This document shows, piece by piece, positions 55,170 to 63,556 of a DNA stretch of 64,000 bases. Source of the stretch: Parvularculaceae bacterium (lineage in GTDB: Bacteria; Pseudomonadota; Alphaproteobacteria; Caulobacterales; Parvularculaceae). Every line of letters begins with the position of its first letter. Position 1 is the first letter of the stretch. Position numbers and translations under genes: made by a program. The notes under the pieces are model-generated. The model was not told the DNA's origin, ran no database searches, and saw only the letters and a program-made list of their open reading frames with translations. Where the stretch lies: NCBI GenBank assembly GCA_020446945.1, contig JAGRDS010000001.1, forward strand, positions 465,972 through 529,971, read 5' to 3'.

Positions 55170-56246
55170 ATGTCCGAAATTGAAAAAATTGAATCAGAGA
55201 CGCTGGCGCGAATTGCGGCATCGCAGACCATTGCCGCGCTTGATGATGTTCGCGTCGCCGCGCTCGGCAAGAAGGGCGTTATTTCCGAGCGGATGAAGTC
55301 GCTCGGCAAGATGGACCCTGAAGCGCGCAAATCCGCGGGCGCGGCGTATAACACGCTAAAAGCCAAAATCGCCGCTGCGATCGACGCAAAAAAAACGCAA
55401 CTTGAAAACGCCGAACTTGACCGGCGGCTCGCGACCGAAACGCTCGACGTCACGCTGCCGATCGCGCCCTTGCCGAAAGGACGCATCCATCCGGTGACGC
55501 AGGTGACGGAGGAAATTATCGCGATTTTCTCCGCCATGGGTTTCGATGTGGCCGAAGGCCCGGACATCGAAGACGATTTTCACAATTTCACGGCGCTCAA
55601 TTTTCCGCCGGACCATCCTGCGCGTGAAATGCACGACACGTTCTTTTTCAACGAAAAGGAAGACGGCTCGCGCATGCTTCTCAGGACGCATACGAGCCCG
55701 GTGCAGATTCGCACGATGATGTCGCAGAAACCGCCGATCAGGATTATCATCCCTGGGCGGACGTTTCGTTGCGATTCCGATCAGACGCACACGCCGATGT
55801 TTCATCAGGTCGAGGGGCTCGTCATCGACCGCGAAACGCATATGGGGCATCTGAAAGGCACGCTTGAAGCGTTCTGCTCGGCCTTCTTCGAAGTCGACAG
55901 CGTAAAAACGCGCTTTCGCCCGCATTTTTTCCCCTTCACCGAGCCGTCGGCGGAGATGGATATCGGCTATGAGCGCGTCGGAAACGAGATTCGCATGGGC
56001 GCGGGCGAAAAATGGATGGAGATTCTCGGCTGCGGCATGGTGCATCCGAATGTTCTCAGGAATTGCGGCCTCGATCCCGACATCTATCAGGGCTTTGCCT
56101 TTGGCATGGGGGTCGATCGCCTGGCCATGCTCAAATACGGAATTCCCGATCTTCGCGATTTCTTTGCGGCGGACGCGCGCTGGCTCACGCATTACGGATT
56201 CGATCCGCTCGATCAGCCGAACCTTTCAACGGGCCTGTCGCGATGA
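55170..56246 (+). CDS. pheS: Phenylalanine-tRNA ligase alpha subunit
   Basis: 358 residues. The N-terminal coiled coil is followed by the class II core: [44 protein letters not shown] (in parts), [35 protein letters not shown], and motif 3 [16 protein letters not shown]. With PheT it charges tRNA-Phe. GGAGG precedes the ATG. Its TGA overlaps the ATG of the small membrane protein gene that separates it from pheT. Confidence 0.96.
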   Translation: MSEIEKIESETLARIAASQTIAALDDVRVAALGKKGVISERMKSLGKMDPEARKSAGAAYNTLKAKIAAAIDAKKTQLENAELDRRLATETLDVTLPIAPLPKGRIHPVTQVTEEIIAIFSAMGFDVAEGPDIEDDFHNFTALNFPPDHPAREMHDTFFFNEKEDGSRMLLRTHTSPVQIRTMMSQKPPIRIIIPGRTFRCDSDQTHTPMFHQVEGLVIDRETHMGHLKGTLEAFCSAFFEVDSVKTRFRPHFFPFTEPSAEMDIGYERVGNEIRMGAGEKWMEILGCGMVHPNVLRNCGLDPDIYQGFAFGMGVDRLAMLKYGIPDLRDFFAADARWLTHYGFDPLDQPNLSTGLSR

Positions 56247-56872
56247 GCGGCGCGGCGAAAGGGCGGTTTCGATTGAATTTCGAAACCGTCGGCTCCATCG
56301 TCGCCATGGTTGTCGGCGTCAGTGCGCTCTTCGTCGCCTGGGACCAGGCGCAGGTTATGCGTGCGCAACAGCATGCAAGCGTCTGGCCCCTGATTAATAC
56401 GGAATTCACCGTCGATCCGTCCCCGGAAGGATTGGCGCTGGAGATGAGCGTCTCCAATCGCGGCGTCGGCCCGGCGCTGATAGAAAGCGCGTCTCTGCTT
56501 GTGAACGGCGAACCGGTTGCGGGGCGCGCGGCGCTGTTGAATTCGATATTCGGCGATAATCAGCCCGCGGGTTCAGCCTCGCTTGTCGGATCAAGTCTTG
56601 AATCCAATGCGCTCGGCGCCGGCGAAAGCGTGCAGCTTTTTCGCATGACATGGCAGGCGAATGAGGAAAACGTGGCGGCGTTTTCGGCGCTCGGCCAACG
56701 TTATATCAACGGCGAGGGCGCCGATATCAGGCTGGAGATCTGTTACTGCTCCGTTTTCAATCGGTGCTACGTCTCATTCGAGGAGGGCCGCCCGAAGACC
56801 GTAAGATCCTGCCCGGCCCGCACCAACCTTTTTACCAACCTTCTCAGTGACGGTGAGGCCGCCGCAAAATGA
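56243..56872 (+). CDS. Unknown membrane-anchored protein between pheS and pheT
   Basis: 209 residues. One N-terminal hydrophobic helix (about residues 15-35, [21 protein letters not shown]) anchors it. The rest is likely extracytoplasmic and beta-rich ([24 protein letters not shown] in parts), with paired Cys in CYCSVFNRC and a final RSCP. No family is recognised with confidence; the layout resembles small periplasmic beta-sandwich proteins of unknown role. Its ATG overlaps the pheS TGA and its TGA overlaps the pheT ATG, so it is translationally coupled on both sides. Confidence 0.75.
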   Translation: MSGAAKGRFRLNFETVGSIVAMVVGVSALFVAWDQAQVMRAQQHASVWPLINTEFTVDPSPEGLALEMSVSNRGVGPALIESASLLVNGEPVAGRAALLNSIFGDNQPAGSASLVGSSLESNALGAGESVQLFRMTWQANEENVAAFSALGQRYINGEGADIRLEICYCSVFNRCYVSFEEGRPKTVRSCPARTNLFTNLLSDGEAAAK

Positions 56873-59283
56873 AATTCACGCTTTCCTGGCTCAAAGAGCA
56901 TCTTGATACGACCGCCTCGCTCGACGAAATCGTTTCGACGATGATCGCCGTCGGCCTGGAGGTCGAACATGTCGACGATCCGGCCGAGCGCCTCGAGGCG
57001 TTCACAATAGGCGAAGTGATCGAAGCCGAAAAACATCCCGAGGCGGACAAGCTTCGCGTTTGCAAGGTGGCGACCAATGAAGGGACGCTCCAGATCGTTT
57101 GCGGCGCGCCGAATGCGCGCGCCGGAATAAAGATCGCGTTCGCGCCGGTCGGCTCATACGTTCCCGGTATCGACGTCACATTGACGAAGGCGAAAATTCG
57201 CGGCGTCGAATCGTTCGGCATGATGTGTTCGGCGCGCGAGATGATGCTCGGCGACGACCATGACGGCATTATCGAAGCGCCCCCCGAAGCGATGGTCGGC
57301 GATCCCGTTTCGCGATGGCTGGGTGCCGACGATCCTGTCATCGAATTTGAAGTAACGCCGAACAGGCCCGATACGAACGGCGTCGCCGGCGTTGCGCGCG
57401 ATCTCGCCGCGGCTGGATTGGGGCGTCTTGTTACGCCGACGCCGGAACCGGTGAAGGGCGAATTTCCTTGCCCGCAGAAAATCGGCCTGCACTTTCCGTC
57501 CGGCGCCGAAGACGCCTGCCCGATGTTCGCCGGGCGCGTTATTCGCGGGGTTTCGAACGGCCCCTCGCCCAAATGGCTCGCCGACCGGCTGCGCGCAATC
57601 GGCCTGCGTCCGATTTCAGCGCTCGTCGATGTGACGAACCTTTTGACTTACGATCGCGCGCGCCCGCTTCACGTATACGACGCTGACAAGCTGAAGGGCG
57701 AGATTCGCGCGAGAATGGGCGAGCAGGGCGAAAGCTTTCTCGCGCTCGACGGGAAGACCTATGAAGTCAGCGGTGCGATGACGGTGATCGCGGACGAAAA
57801 CGGCGTACTGGGTCTTGGCGGCGTTATCGGAGGCGAAGCCTCAGGGTGTACGGATGAAACCGTCAATGTGTTCGTGGAAGCCGCTTACTTCGACCCGCTT
57901 CGCACCGCGCGCACGGGGCGCAGGACGGGGCTGCACACCGATGCGCGTCATCGCTTCGAGCGCGGCGTCGATCCGGAATTCGTCGTTCCCGGTCTTGAAA
58001 TGGCGACGCGCATTATTCTCGATATTTGCGGAGGAAGCGCGAGCGACATTCTCGTCGCCGGCGCGCCGCCGGAATTCAAGCATGTCGTCGAGTTTCCGCC
58101 GTCTGAAGTGGCGCGTCTTACCGGAATAGACGCGCCGCCGGAAAAATCGGAGGAAATTCTGTCCTCGCTTGGCTTCAAGGTGTCGCGCGCCGATCCGTGG
58201 CTTGTCGATGTTCCCTCCTGGCGGCCGGATATCGAAGGCAAGGCCGACCTTGTCGAGGAGGTTGCGCGCATTATCGGATTCGACGCGCTGCCCGCCGCCG
58301 CCCTGCCGCCGCGCAGCGCGGTCGAGCGGCCGAAACTGACGCGCGCGCAAGATCGCCGGCGATTGGTCAAACGCGCGCTCGCCGCGCGCGGCATGCTCGA
58401 ATGCGTCACCTGGTCCTTCGCCGATGAACGAAACGCGGCGCTGTTTTGCGACGGCGCGCAATGGCTCGCCGAACAGGGGCTCGTTCTCGCCAATCCGATT
58501 TCGTCCGACCTTGGTGTCATGCGTCCGTCGCTGCTGCCTAATCTTGTCTCGGCTTTGCAAAGAAACGCCGATCGCAGCATCGACGATATCGCATTGTTCG
58601 AGGTCGCGCCGGGCTATGTCTCCGATCGGCCGGACGGTCAGCGCGCGCTCGCCGCCGGCGCGCGACTGTCAAATCCCAAACGGCACTGGGCGAAGGCGCC
58701 CGCGCGCGCCGATCTGTTCACCGTGAAGGCCGATGCGATCGCCGCGCTTGAGGCGGCGGGCGCAAACGCCGACCAGGCGCAGACGAGCGCCGACGCGCCG
58801 CACTGGTATCATCCGGGGCGCTCCGGCGCGCTTCGCCTCGGACCGAAGCTCATGCTTGCGCATTTCGGCGAAATCCATCCGCGCGTTCTCAAAGCGATGG
58901 ATGTCGACGGTCCGGTCTACGCATTCGAGGTTTTTCTGGATGCGATCCCCGAGCCGAAATCAAGGCCGACCAGGACGAAGCCGGCGCTGAACGCCGCCGA
59001 TCTGTCGCCCGTCCGGCGCGATTTCGCGTTTGTGGTCGATGAAGGCGTCAGCGCCGAGGCGCTTATAAAAGCCGTGCGCGGCGCCGACAGGAAACTGATC
59101 GAGGAGGTAAGCCTTTTCGATGTTTATCAAGGCAAGGGCATGGCGGACGGCAAGAAGTCGCTCGCCGTCGAGGTGACCTTGCAGCCGCGTGGGAAAACGC
59201 TCACCGACGAGGAGATCGATCGCATCGGCGCGGCGGTCGTCGCAGCCGTCGAAAAGGCCGTGGGCGGCGCGCTTCGCGCCTGA
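56869..59283 (+). CDS. pheT: Phenylalanine-tRNA ligase beta subunit
   Basis: 804 residues, standard length. The N-terminal EMAP/OB tRNA-binding domain has EVIEAEKHPEADKLRVCKV, then GMMCSAREM and PNRPDTNGVAGVARDLAA (PNR-D editing/B1-B3 region), the B5 DNA-binding-like domain, the catalytic-like core, and the C-terminal ferredoxin-like anticodon-binding domain (PVRRDFAFVVDEGV, VSLFDVYQGKGM). Its ATG overlaps the stop of the preceding unknown gene in ATGA. tRNA-Thr lies 83 bases downstream. Confidence 0.96.
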   Translation: MKFTLSWLKEHLDTTASLDEIVSTMIAVGLEVEHVDDPAERLEAFTIGEVIEAEKHPEADKLRVCKVATNEGTLQIVCGAPNARAGIKIAFAPVGSYVPGIDVTLTKAKIRGVESFGMMCSAREMMLGDDHDGIIEAPPEAMVGDPVSRWLGADDPVIEFEVTPNRPDTNGVAGVARDLAAAGLGRLVTPTPEPVKGEFPCPQKIGLHFPSGAEDACPMFAGRVIRGVSNGPSPKWLADRLRAIGLRPISALVDVTNLLTYDRARPLHVYDADKLKGEIRARMGEQGESFLALDGKTYEVSGAMTVIADENGVLGLGGVIGGEASGCTDETVNVFVEAAYFDPLRTARTGRRTGLHTDARHRFERGVDPEFVVPGLEMATRIILDICGGSASDILVAGAPPEFKHVVEFPPSEVARLTGIDAPPEKSEEILSSLGFKVSRADPWLVDVPSWRPDIEGKADLVEEVARIIGFDALPAAALPPRSAVERPKLTRAQDRRRLVKRALAARGMLECVTWSFADERNAALFCDGAQWLAEQGLVLANPISSDLGVMRPSLLPNLVSALQRNADRSIDDIALFEVAPGYVSDRPDGQRALAAGARLSNPKRHWAKAPARADLFTVKADAIAALEAAGANADQAQTSADAPHWYHPGRSGALRLGPKLMLAHFGEIHPRVLKAMDVDGPVYAFEVFLDAIPEPKSRPTRTKPALNAADLSPVRRDFAFVVDEGVSAEALIKAVRGADRKLIEEVSLFDVYQGKGMADGKKSLAVEVTLQPRGKTLTDEEIDRIGAAVVAAVEKAVGGALRA

Positions 59284-59315
59284 CGCACGGCCGGTTTTCG
59301 CCCGCCCCGGACTGC

Positions 59316-59344
59316 TTGCGCAACGCCGGGCGAGCGGCTAAAGA
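59316..59344 (+). promoter_or_regulatory. Probable promoter of tRNA-Thr
   Basis: TTGCGC (59316-59321) and TAAAGA (59339-59344) are 17 bases apart, 23 bases before the tRNA. Visual match. Confidence 0.4.
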
Positions 59345-59366
59345 ACCCCCCTCCCGAAAGGGGCGG

Positions 59367-59442
59367 GCCGCTTTAGCTCAGTTGGTAGAGCACATCATTC
59401 GTAATGATGGGGTCAGGTGTTCGAGTCACCTAAGCGGCACCA
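59367..59442 (+). tRNA. tRNA-Thr (anticodon CGT)
   Basis: A complete cloverleaf of 76 bases including an encoded CCA. The acceptor stem is GCCGCTT/AAGCGGC, the D-arm AGCTCAGTTGGTAGAGC, the anticodon stem CATCA/TGATG around TTCGTAA (anticodon CGT at the centre, reading ACG), and the T-arm AGGTG-TTCGAGT-CACCT. An integrase gene of the type that targets tRNA 3' ends follows 163 bases downstream, so the 3' half of this gene is the likely attachment site. Confidence 0.96.
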
Positions 59443-59544
59443 TTACAAAATCCAGCCGCATCCAAATTTGTCCGATATACAAAGAAAAACAGCCAATTAA
59501 GCCGTTTTTTCGTCTTTTGGCGTCCAGATTGATCCCTTTAAATC

Positions 59545-59607
59545 GGGGGTATGTGGGGGTATATTTGGGGATACTACCCCCAGCCGCCAAGGGCGATACC
59601 CCCAAAT
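59545..59607. repeat. Cluster of GGGGGTAT-type repeats before the integrase
   Basis: Direct GGGGGTAT copies at 59545-59552 and 59555-59562, a related TTTGGGGATA at 59565-59573, and inverted copies TACCCCC (59575-59581) and GATACCCCCAAAT (59595-59607) lie between attL and the integrase start, the last one covering the integrase start codon. The position suits integrase arm-type binding sites or an autoregulatory operator. Confidence 0.6.
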
Positions 59608-60811
59608 GCCCCTTTCCGACCTCAAGGTCCGTAACGCCGCCCCTTCTGACCGCCCCTACAAACTGGCTGACAGCGGCGGGCTCTACATTCTTGTCCAGCC
59701 CACGGGATCGAAACTGTGGCGCCTGAAGTACCGTTTTCTCGGCAAGGAAAAGCTGCTCTCCCTTGGCAAATACCCCGACGTGGGTCTGGCCAAGGCGCGG
59801 AAGGATCGCCAAGCCGCTAAGGAATTGCTAGCGGGCGGAGAAGACCCGGGCGCCGTCAAACGGGCCGCCGTACAGGCAAAAATCGCAGAACAGGAACGGA
59901 CCTTTTCGGCGCTAACGGCGCTTTTTCTGGAGAAGCAGGCAAAGGACGGCCGCGCTGCGGCGACCCTCAGCAAGAACAAATGGGTGCTCGACATGGCCGG
60001 TAACGATCTCGGCCGCATGACCGTCGGGTCAATCAGGGCGGCCGATATTCTGGCGGCGCTCAAAAAAGTCGAGGCTCGGGGAATCTATGAGACTGCGCGC
60101 CGTATGAAAGTATTGATCGGGTCGGTCCTTCGATACGGCGTGTCGCTCGGCTGGATCGATTTTGAGCCCACAGCGTCCCTGCGGGGCGCGCTCGCGAAAC
60201 CGCCCGCCAGGAATCATTCGGCGATTACTGACCCGAAAGAGTTCGGCGGACTTTTGCGGGCGATAGACGGGTTTTCTGGACAGGCTTCTAACCGGATCGG
60301 TCTTCAGCTTCTCGCCCTGCTTTATCCTCGGCCCGGCGAATTGCGCCTCGCCAAATGGGAGGAATTAGACCTTGAGCGCCGCGTCTGGACGATCCCGGCT
60401 GAGCGGACGAAAATGCGCCGTCCGCACCGCATACCGCTTCCCGACGCCGCCATCGACCTGCTCAACGAGCTGAAGGCGCTCAATTCGCCCGGCGAGTACC
60501 TTTTCCCGTCGATCCGGACCTGGAAAAAGCCGATCAGCGACGCGACCTTCACGGCGGCGCTCCGCCGCCTTGGGTACACGGGCGAAGAAGCGACGCCGCA
60601 CGGCTTCCGCGCGACGTTTTCCACACTGGCGAACGAGTCTGGTCTTTGGAATCCCGACGCGATTGAACGCGCGCTCGCCCATGTCGAAAGCAACGCCGTC
60701 CGCGCTGCCTATTCCCGCAGTGATTTCTGGGACGAGCGCGTCCGAATGGCGGACTGGTGGTCGGAATATCTCGAAGGACTCCGCAAGGGCTCGCGAATCG
60801 CCCCTCAATGA
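59606..60811 (+). CDS. Tyrosine-type integrase, P4/DUF4102 class
   Basis: 401 residues. The N-terminal DUF4102 arm-binding domain is MPLSDLKVRNAAPSDRPYKLADSGGLYILVQPTG (in parts), followed by the SAM-like core-binding domain and the catalytic domain: Arg in LYPRPGELRLAKWEELDL, Lys in RTKMRRPHRIPL, HGFRATFSTLANE (HxxR), His in ALAHVESNAVRAAYSRSDF, and the nucleophile Tyr in the same stretch. This class integrates islands into tRNA 3' ends. The ATG at 59606 lies within the last GATACCCCCAAATG repeat, so the enzyme may repress its own gene. Confidence 0.95.
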   Translation: MPLSDLKVRNAAPSDRPYKLADSGGLYILVQPTGSKLWRLKYRFLGKEKLLSLGKYPDVGLAKARKDRQAAKELLAGGEDPGAVKRAAVQAKIAEQERTFSALTALFLEKQAKDGRAAATLSKNKWVLDMAGNDLGRMTVGSIRAADILAALKKVEARGIYETARRMKVLIGSVLRYGVSLGWIDFEPTASLRGALAKPPARNHSAITDPKEFGGLLRAIDGFSGQASNRIGLQLLALLYPRPGELRLAKWEELDLERRVWTIPAERTKMRRPHRIPLPDAAIDLLNELKALNSPGEYLFPSIRTWKKPISDATFTAALRRLGYTGEEATPHGFRATFSTLANESGLWNPDAIERALAHVESNAVRAAYSRSDFWDERVRMADWWSEYLEGLRKGSRIAPQ

Positions 60812-60841
60812 ACGCCAAGGTCCAACAAGGGACAAAGGCGT

Positions 60842-61558
60842 ATGTCAGAATTTGAATATTGGCGGCTATGCGATCAGCTTTCTCTCGTTCAGGCCGCGCT
60901 CCTCATGTCCGGCCATGATCCTTCAAATATTGAGCATGAAGTTGAGCGCCGGGCGTTTGCAAAACAGCCGCCTGGATATGCCGCGTGCCGTCAGGCTTTG
61001 ATTGCAGCAATCGAGACAAAGTGCCTAAGGGGCTACCTCGACTATGACGAGGGCTGCGACATCAACGGTAATTCATATTCCAGCCTAGATGCCGAAAGGT
61101 CGTATGTGTTGACTGAGGGGATCGGCGATTGGCTGTTCAATAGAGGGGTAAGATCAAACTTCTTTCTTCCCGAATCGGAGGCCCCGAAAGAATATCTCGA
61201 CCCAGCTAACGAGCGTTTCGCGCCGAAGCTTGCCGCCGCGATCAGAGCCTGGGAAGCTGTCGGAGACGACAGAACGATTAAAGGTACACCCAAGCAGCGG
61301 CTTGAAAAATGGCTTCGGCTCCACGCGCCGGAATACGGCTTGACGCAAAAAGACGGAAAGCCGAACGAGTCGGCTATTCAGCAGATTGCCAAAATTGCGA
61401 ACTGGAATCTTCGAGGGGGCGCGCCCACGACGCTTGCAACGCAGCCGCCAGCCAATGCCAATGTAGTCGGAAAGACAGCAAAGGTATTCAAATTGAAAAA
61501 ACATGCTGCGAACTCAGGCGGTGCAAGCTTTGAATTGGACGATGAAATTCCATTCTAA
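60842..61558 (+). CDS. Unknown island protein with an SSB-like C-terminal tail
   Basis: 238 residues. The N-terminus (FEYWRLCDQLSLVQAALLMSGHDPS) matches a family of unknown proteins that I associate with integrase-flanked islands and prophages; no catalytic motif is evident. The middle is mixed helical, with a Lys/Arg/Leu stretch (TPKQRLEKWLRLHAPEYGL). After a low-complexity linker (about residues 190-220) it ends ELDDEIPF, almost the DDDIPF tip by which bacterial SSB recruits repair and replication proteins. It starts 30 bases after the integrase. Base composition is more AT-rich than the chromosomal genes by eye. Confidence 0.8.
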   Translation: MSEFEYWRLCDQLSLVQAALLMSGHDPSNIEHEVERRAFAKQPPGYAACRQALIAAIETKCLRGYLDYDEGCDINGNSYSSLDAERSYVLTEGIGDWLFNRGVRSNFFLPESEAPKEYLDPANERFAPKLAAAIRAWEAVGDDRTIKGTPKQRLEKWLRLHAPEYGLTQKDGKPNESAIQQIAKIANWNLRGGAPTTLATQPPANANVVGKTAKVFKLKKHAANSGGASFELDDEIPF

Positions 61559-61752
61559 AGGTATGAAAAACCTCAATTTTTCTGGACGCCTTCGCGCTGG
61601 CGAGTCACGTTAGCCCGAACCTGTCAAAATGACCGGATAACCTGCAACATTCCCGATCGATATTCGGGCCGAGTAATCTTTAACCTGACCATCTATTTTC
61701 GGCCCACTGCCGCCAACATCCTTTGTGCAACGCTGTTGAACGGAGTTGTACA

Positions 61753-61962
61753 ATGTCGAATCTCAAAGAATTTCCGACGACCGGCTTTGTCCGCCTTAGT
61801 CAAATCCTTGCGCCGGCCGGGCCTATCCCAGTTTCGCGGTCGAGCTGGTGGCAGGGCGTAAAGGACGGCCGCTTTCCGAAGCCAACGAAACTTGGGCCGC
61901 GCACTACAGTCTGGCGCGTTGAGGAAATCCGGGCGCTTTTCGAAAAGTCAGATGCCGCCTAG
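61753..61962 (+). CDS. AlpA family excisionase/transcriptional regulator
   Basis: 69 residues. A winged-helix AlpA/MerR-like domain: TGFVRLSQILAP, then SRSSWWQGVKDGRFPKPTKLGPRTTVWRVEEIRALFE, read in parts, the usual AlpA pattern. In P4-type islands AlpA activates or directs the integrase. The ATG at 61753 has GGAG seven bases upstream; an upstream ATG at 61723 adds ten unsupported residues. Its TAG is followed with no gap by the next gene's ATG. The ~190 bp upstream (61559-61752) are non-coding and probably hold its promoter. Confidence 0.88.
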   Translation: MSNLKEFPTTGFVRLSQILAPAGPIPVSRSSWWQGVKDGRFPKPTKLGPRTTVWRVEEIRALFEKSDAA

Positions 61963-62415
61963 ATGGCGAAGCGTTACAAAACGCGCCGCCTCAGCATACA
62001 CCGCAACTACGAAATCGGCGAAGTCGCGGACCTTATCGGCGCACATCCCCAGACAATTCGCGGTTGGGTCGTGACCGGCACGCTTCCTGTGTGCGCCGCG
62101 AATCGACCGATCCTGATTGCCGGCGACGACCTTCTGGCGTTTCTTCGCAATCGGGGAAACCGAAGCAGGCGGCCCCTTGGCCCAAACCAGTTTTATTGTC
62201 TTCGGTGCCGGGAGGCGCGCAACGCGGCCGGTAAGATGGCGGATTTTGAGCCGCGAAGCGATACGGGCGGACGGCTCGTCGCGATCTGTGCGGAATGCGA
62301 AGCAATGGTTTACCGCACCGTGCGGTTTGACCGATTGAAGACAGTCGCGCCCGATTTGCAGGTCACATTCGGGAGCGCAGCGGCGAGCCTAGACGATCCC
62401 GCAAACCCTGCTTGA
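61963..62415 (+). CDS. HTH-domain protein with C-terminal zinc ribbon
   Basis: 150 residues. The N-terminal HTH_17/MerR-like helix-turn-helix is YEIGEVADLIGAHPQTIRGWVVTGTLPV; a C-terminal half has FYCLRCREAR and AICAECEAMVYR, two CxxC pairs about 45 residues apart that could bind zinc. Its start directly abuts the alpA stop, and its TGA overlaps the TTG end of the frame leading to the recombinase gene, so the three genes are probably one unit. Similar HTH proteins are often found beside stand-alone recombinases in alphaproteobacterial islands; the role is open. Confidence 0.75.
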   Translation: MAKRYKTRRLSIHRNYEIGEVADLIGAHPQTIRGWVVTGTLPVCAANRPILIAGDDLLAFLRNRGNRSRRPLGPNQFYCLRCREARNAAGKMADFEPRSDTGGRLVAICAECEAMVYRTVRFDRLKTVAPDLQVTFGSAAASLDDPANPA

Positions 62416-62444
62416 AAGACTCAATTCGGAAAGGAAGGCCAGCA

Positions 62445-63458
62445 ATGCCGAAACGATGCGAGGAAAACGAGAGAATGAAGCGCCGCTATCTGCAATGGCT
62501 GGAGGAGGCGGAAGGCAGGAACAGGGCGACCACGGACAAGGTCGCCGCCGCTCTCGACCGCTTCGAGCAATCGACCGGGCGCAAGCCTTTCCGCGCCTTT
62601 CACATCGGTCAGGCAGTCGCGTTCAAGCGCAAGCTCACGTCCGCAAAGAATCACAATGGGACGCCGCTGTCCAAGGCGACGGTCAGCGCGACGGTCCGCG
62701 CGGTAAAGGCTTTCTTCAAATGGCTTTCGCAGCAATCGGGATATAAATCGCGAATCAGCCTTGCGGATTGTTCCTATTTCAACCTTCCCGCCAAGGACGA
62801 GGCGATCGCCCATGCGCGGCGCGAAGCCGCGTTCCCCTCGCTGGACCAGGCGCTGCACGCTTTCCGACAAATGCCGGAAGGCGATGACATAGAGCGGCGC
62901 AACAAGGCGCTCTTCGCTTTCCTGTTGCTAACCGGCGCGCGTGTTTCGGCGGTCGCGAGCCTCAAGCTAAAGCACGTCGATCTCGGAGCGGGCCTGGTTT
63001 TTCAAGACGCGCGCGAGGTGGATACGAAGGCGTCGAAAACGATCTATACAACATTGTTTCCGGTTGACGCCGGGGCCCGGGGAAGTTTCGACGCATGGGT
63101 CGCACGATTGAACGGCCCGCTATTATTCGGCCCAACCGATCCGCTGTTCCCGAAGACGGCGATCAGGACGGAGCCGGGCCGGGGGTTCCGGGCCGACGGG
63201 TTTGCGCGGGCTCACTGGACGACGGCCGCGCCGATCCGCGAGATTGTCGGCGAGGCTTTCGAGCGCGCCGGCCTGCCGCGTTTTGGTCCGCATTCCTTTC
63301 GCAAGACGCTGACCCATTGGGGCTCCACCCGCTATACGACGCCGGAGGCGTTCAAGGCGTTTTCCCAGAATCTGGGGCATGAAAGCGTGCTGACGACCTT
63401 CACCAGCTATGGCGAGGTCAGTTGGTCGCGGCAGGCGGAAATAATAAAAGCTGGATGA
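62445..63458 (+). CDS. Second tyrosine recombinase (XerC/D-like phage integrase family)
   Basis: 337 residues, unrelated in sequence detail to the first integrase. An N-terminal SAM-like DNA-binding domain (ATTDKVAAALDRFEQSTGRKPF) precedes the catalytic core with Arg in LLTGARVSAVASLKLKHVDL, Lys in KASKTIY, HSFRKTLTHWGS (HxxR), LGHESVLTTFTSYGEVSW with the second His and nucleophile Tyr. No DUF4102 arm domain. Its target is unknown. The ATG at 62445 has GGAAGG seven bases upstream and is preferred to a TTG at 62412 overlapping the previous gene. Confidence 0.92.
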   Translation: MPKRCEENERMKRRYLQWLEEAEGRNRATTDKVAAALDRFEQSTGRKPFRAFHIGQAVAFKRKLTSAKNHNGTPLSKATVSATVRAVKAFFKWLSQQSGYKSRISLADCSYFNLPAKDEAIAHARREAAFPSLDQALHAFRQMPEGDDIERRNKALFAFLLLTGARVSAVASLKLKHVDLGAGLVFQDAREVDTKASKTIYTTLFPVDAGARGSFDAWVARLNGPLLFGPTDPLFPKTAIRTEPGRGFRADGFARAHWTTAAPIREIVGEAFERAGLPRFGPHSFRKTLTHWGSTRYTTPEAFKAFSQNLGHESVLTTFTSYGEVSWSRQAEIIKAG

Positions 63459-63556
63459 CGATTTTCTCCGAAACTTCCGCTCCCGCATTGCCACAATCCG
63501 CAATTTCGTTATCCATTTGGGGCGTCGATTAAGCGGCGCGCGGGGAGGATCGAGAA

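Noticed and set aside
59284..59366. CCCC...GAAA...GGGG hairpin after pheT considered as a terminator
   Set aside because: It has no T-run on either strand and ends directly at the tRNA; the bases fit better as the tRNA promoter and leader.
59545..59607. Short G-rich repeats considered as a CRISPR-like array
   Set aside because: The units are only 8-13 bases, irregularly spaced and in both orientations. There are no spacers of constant length.
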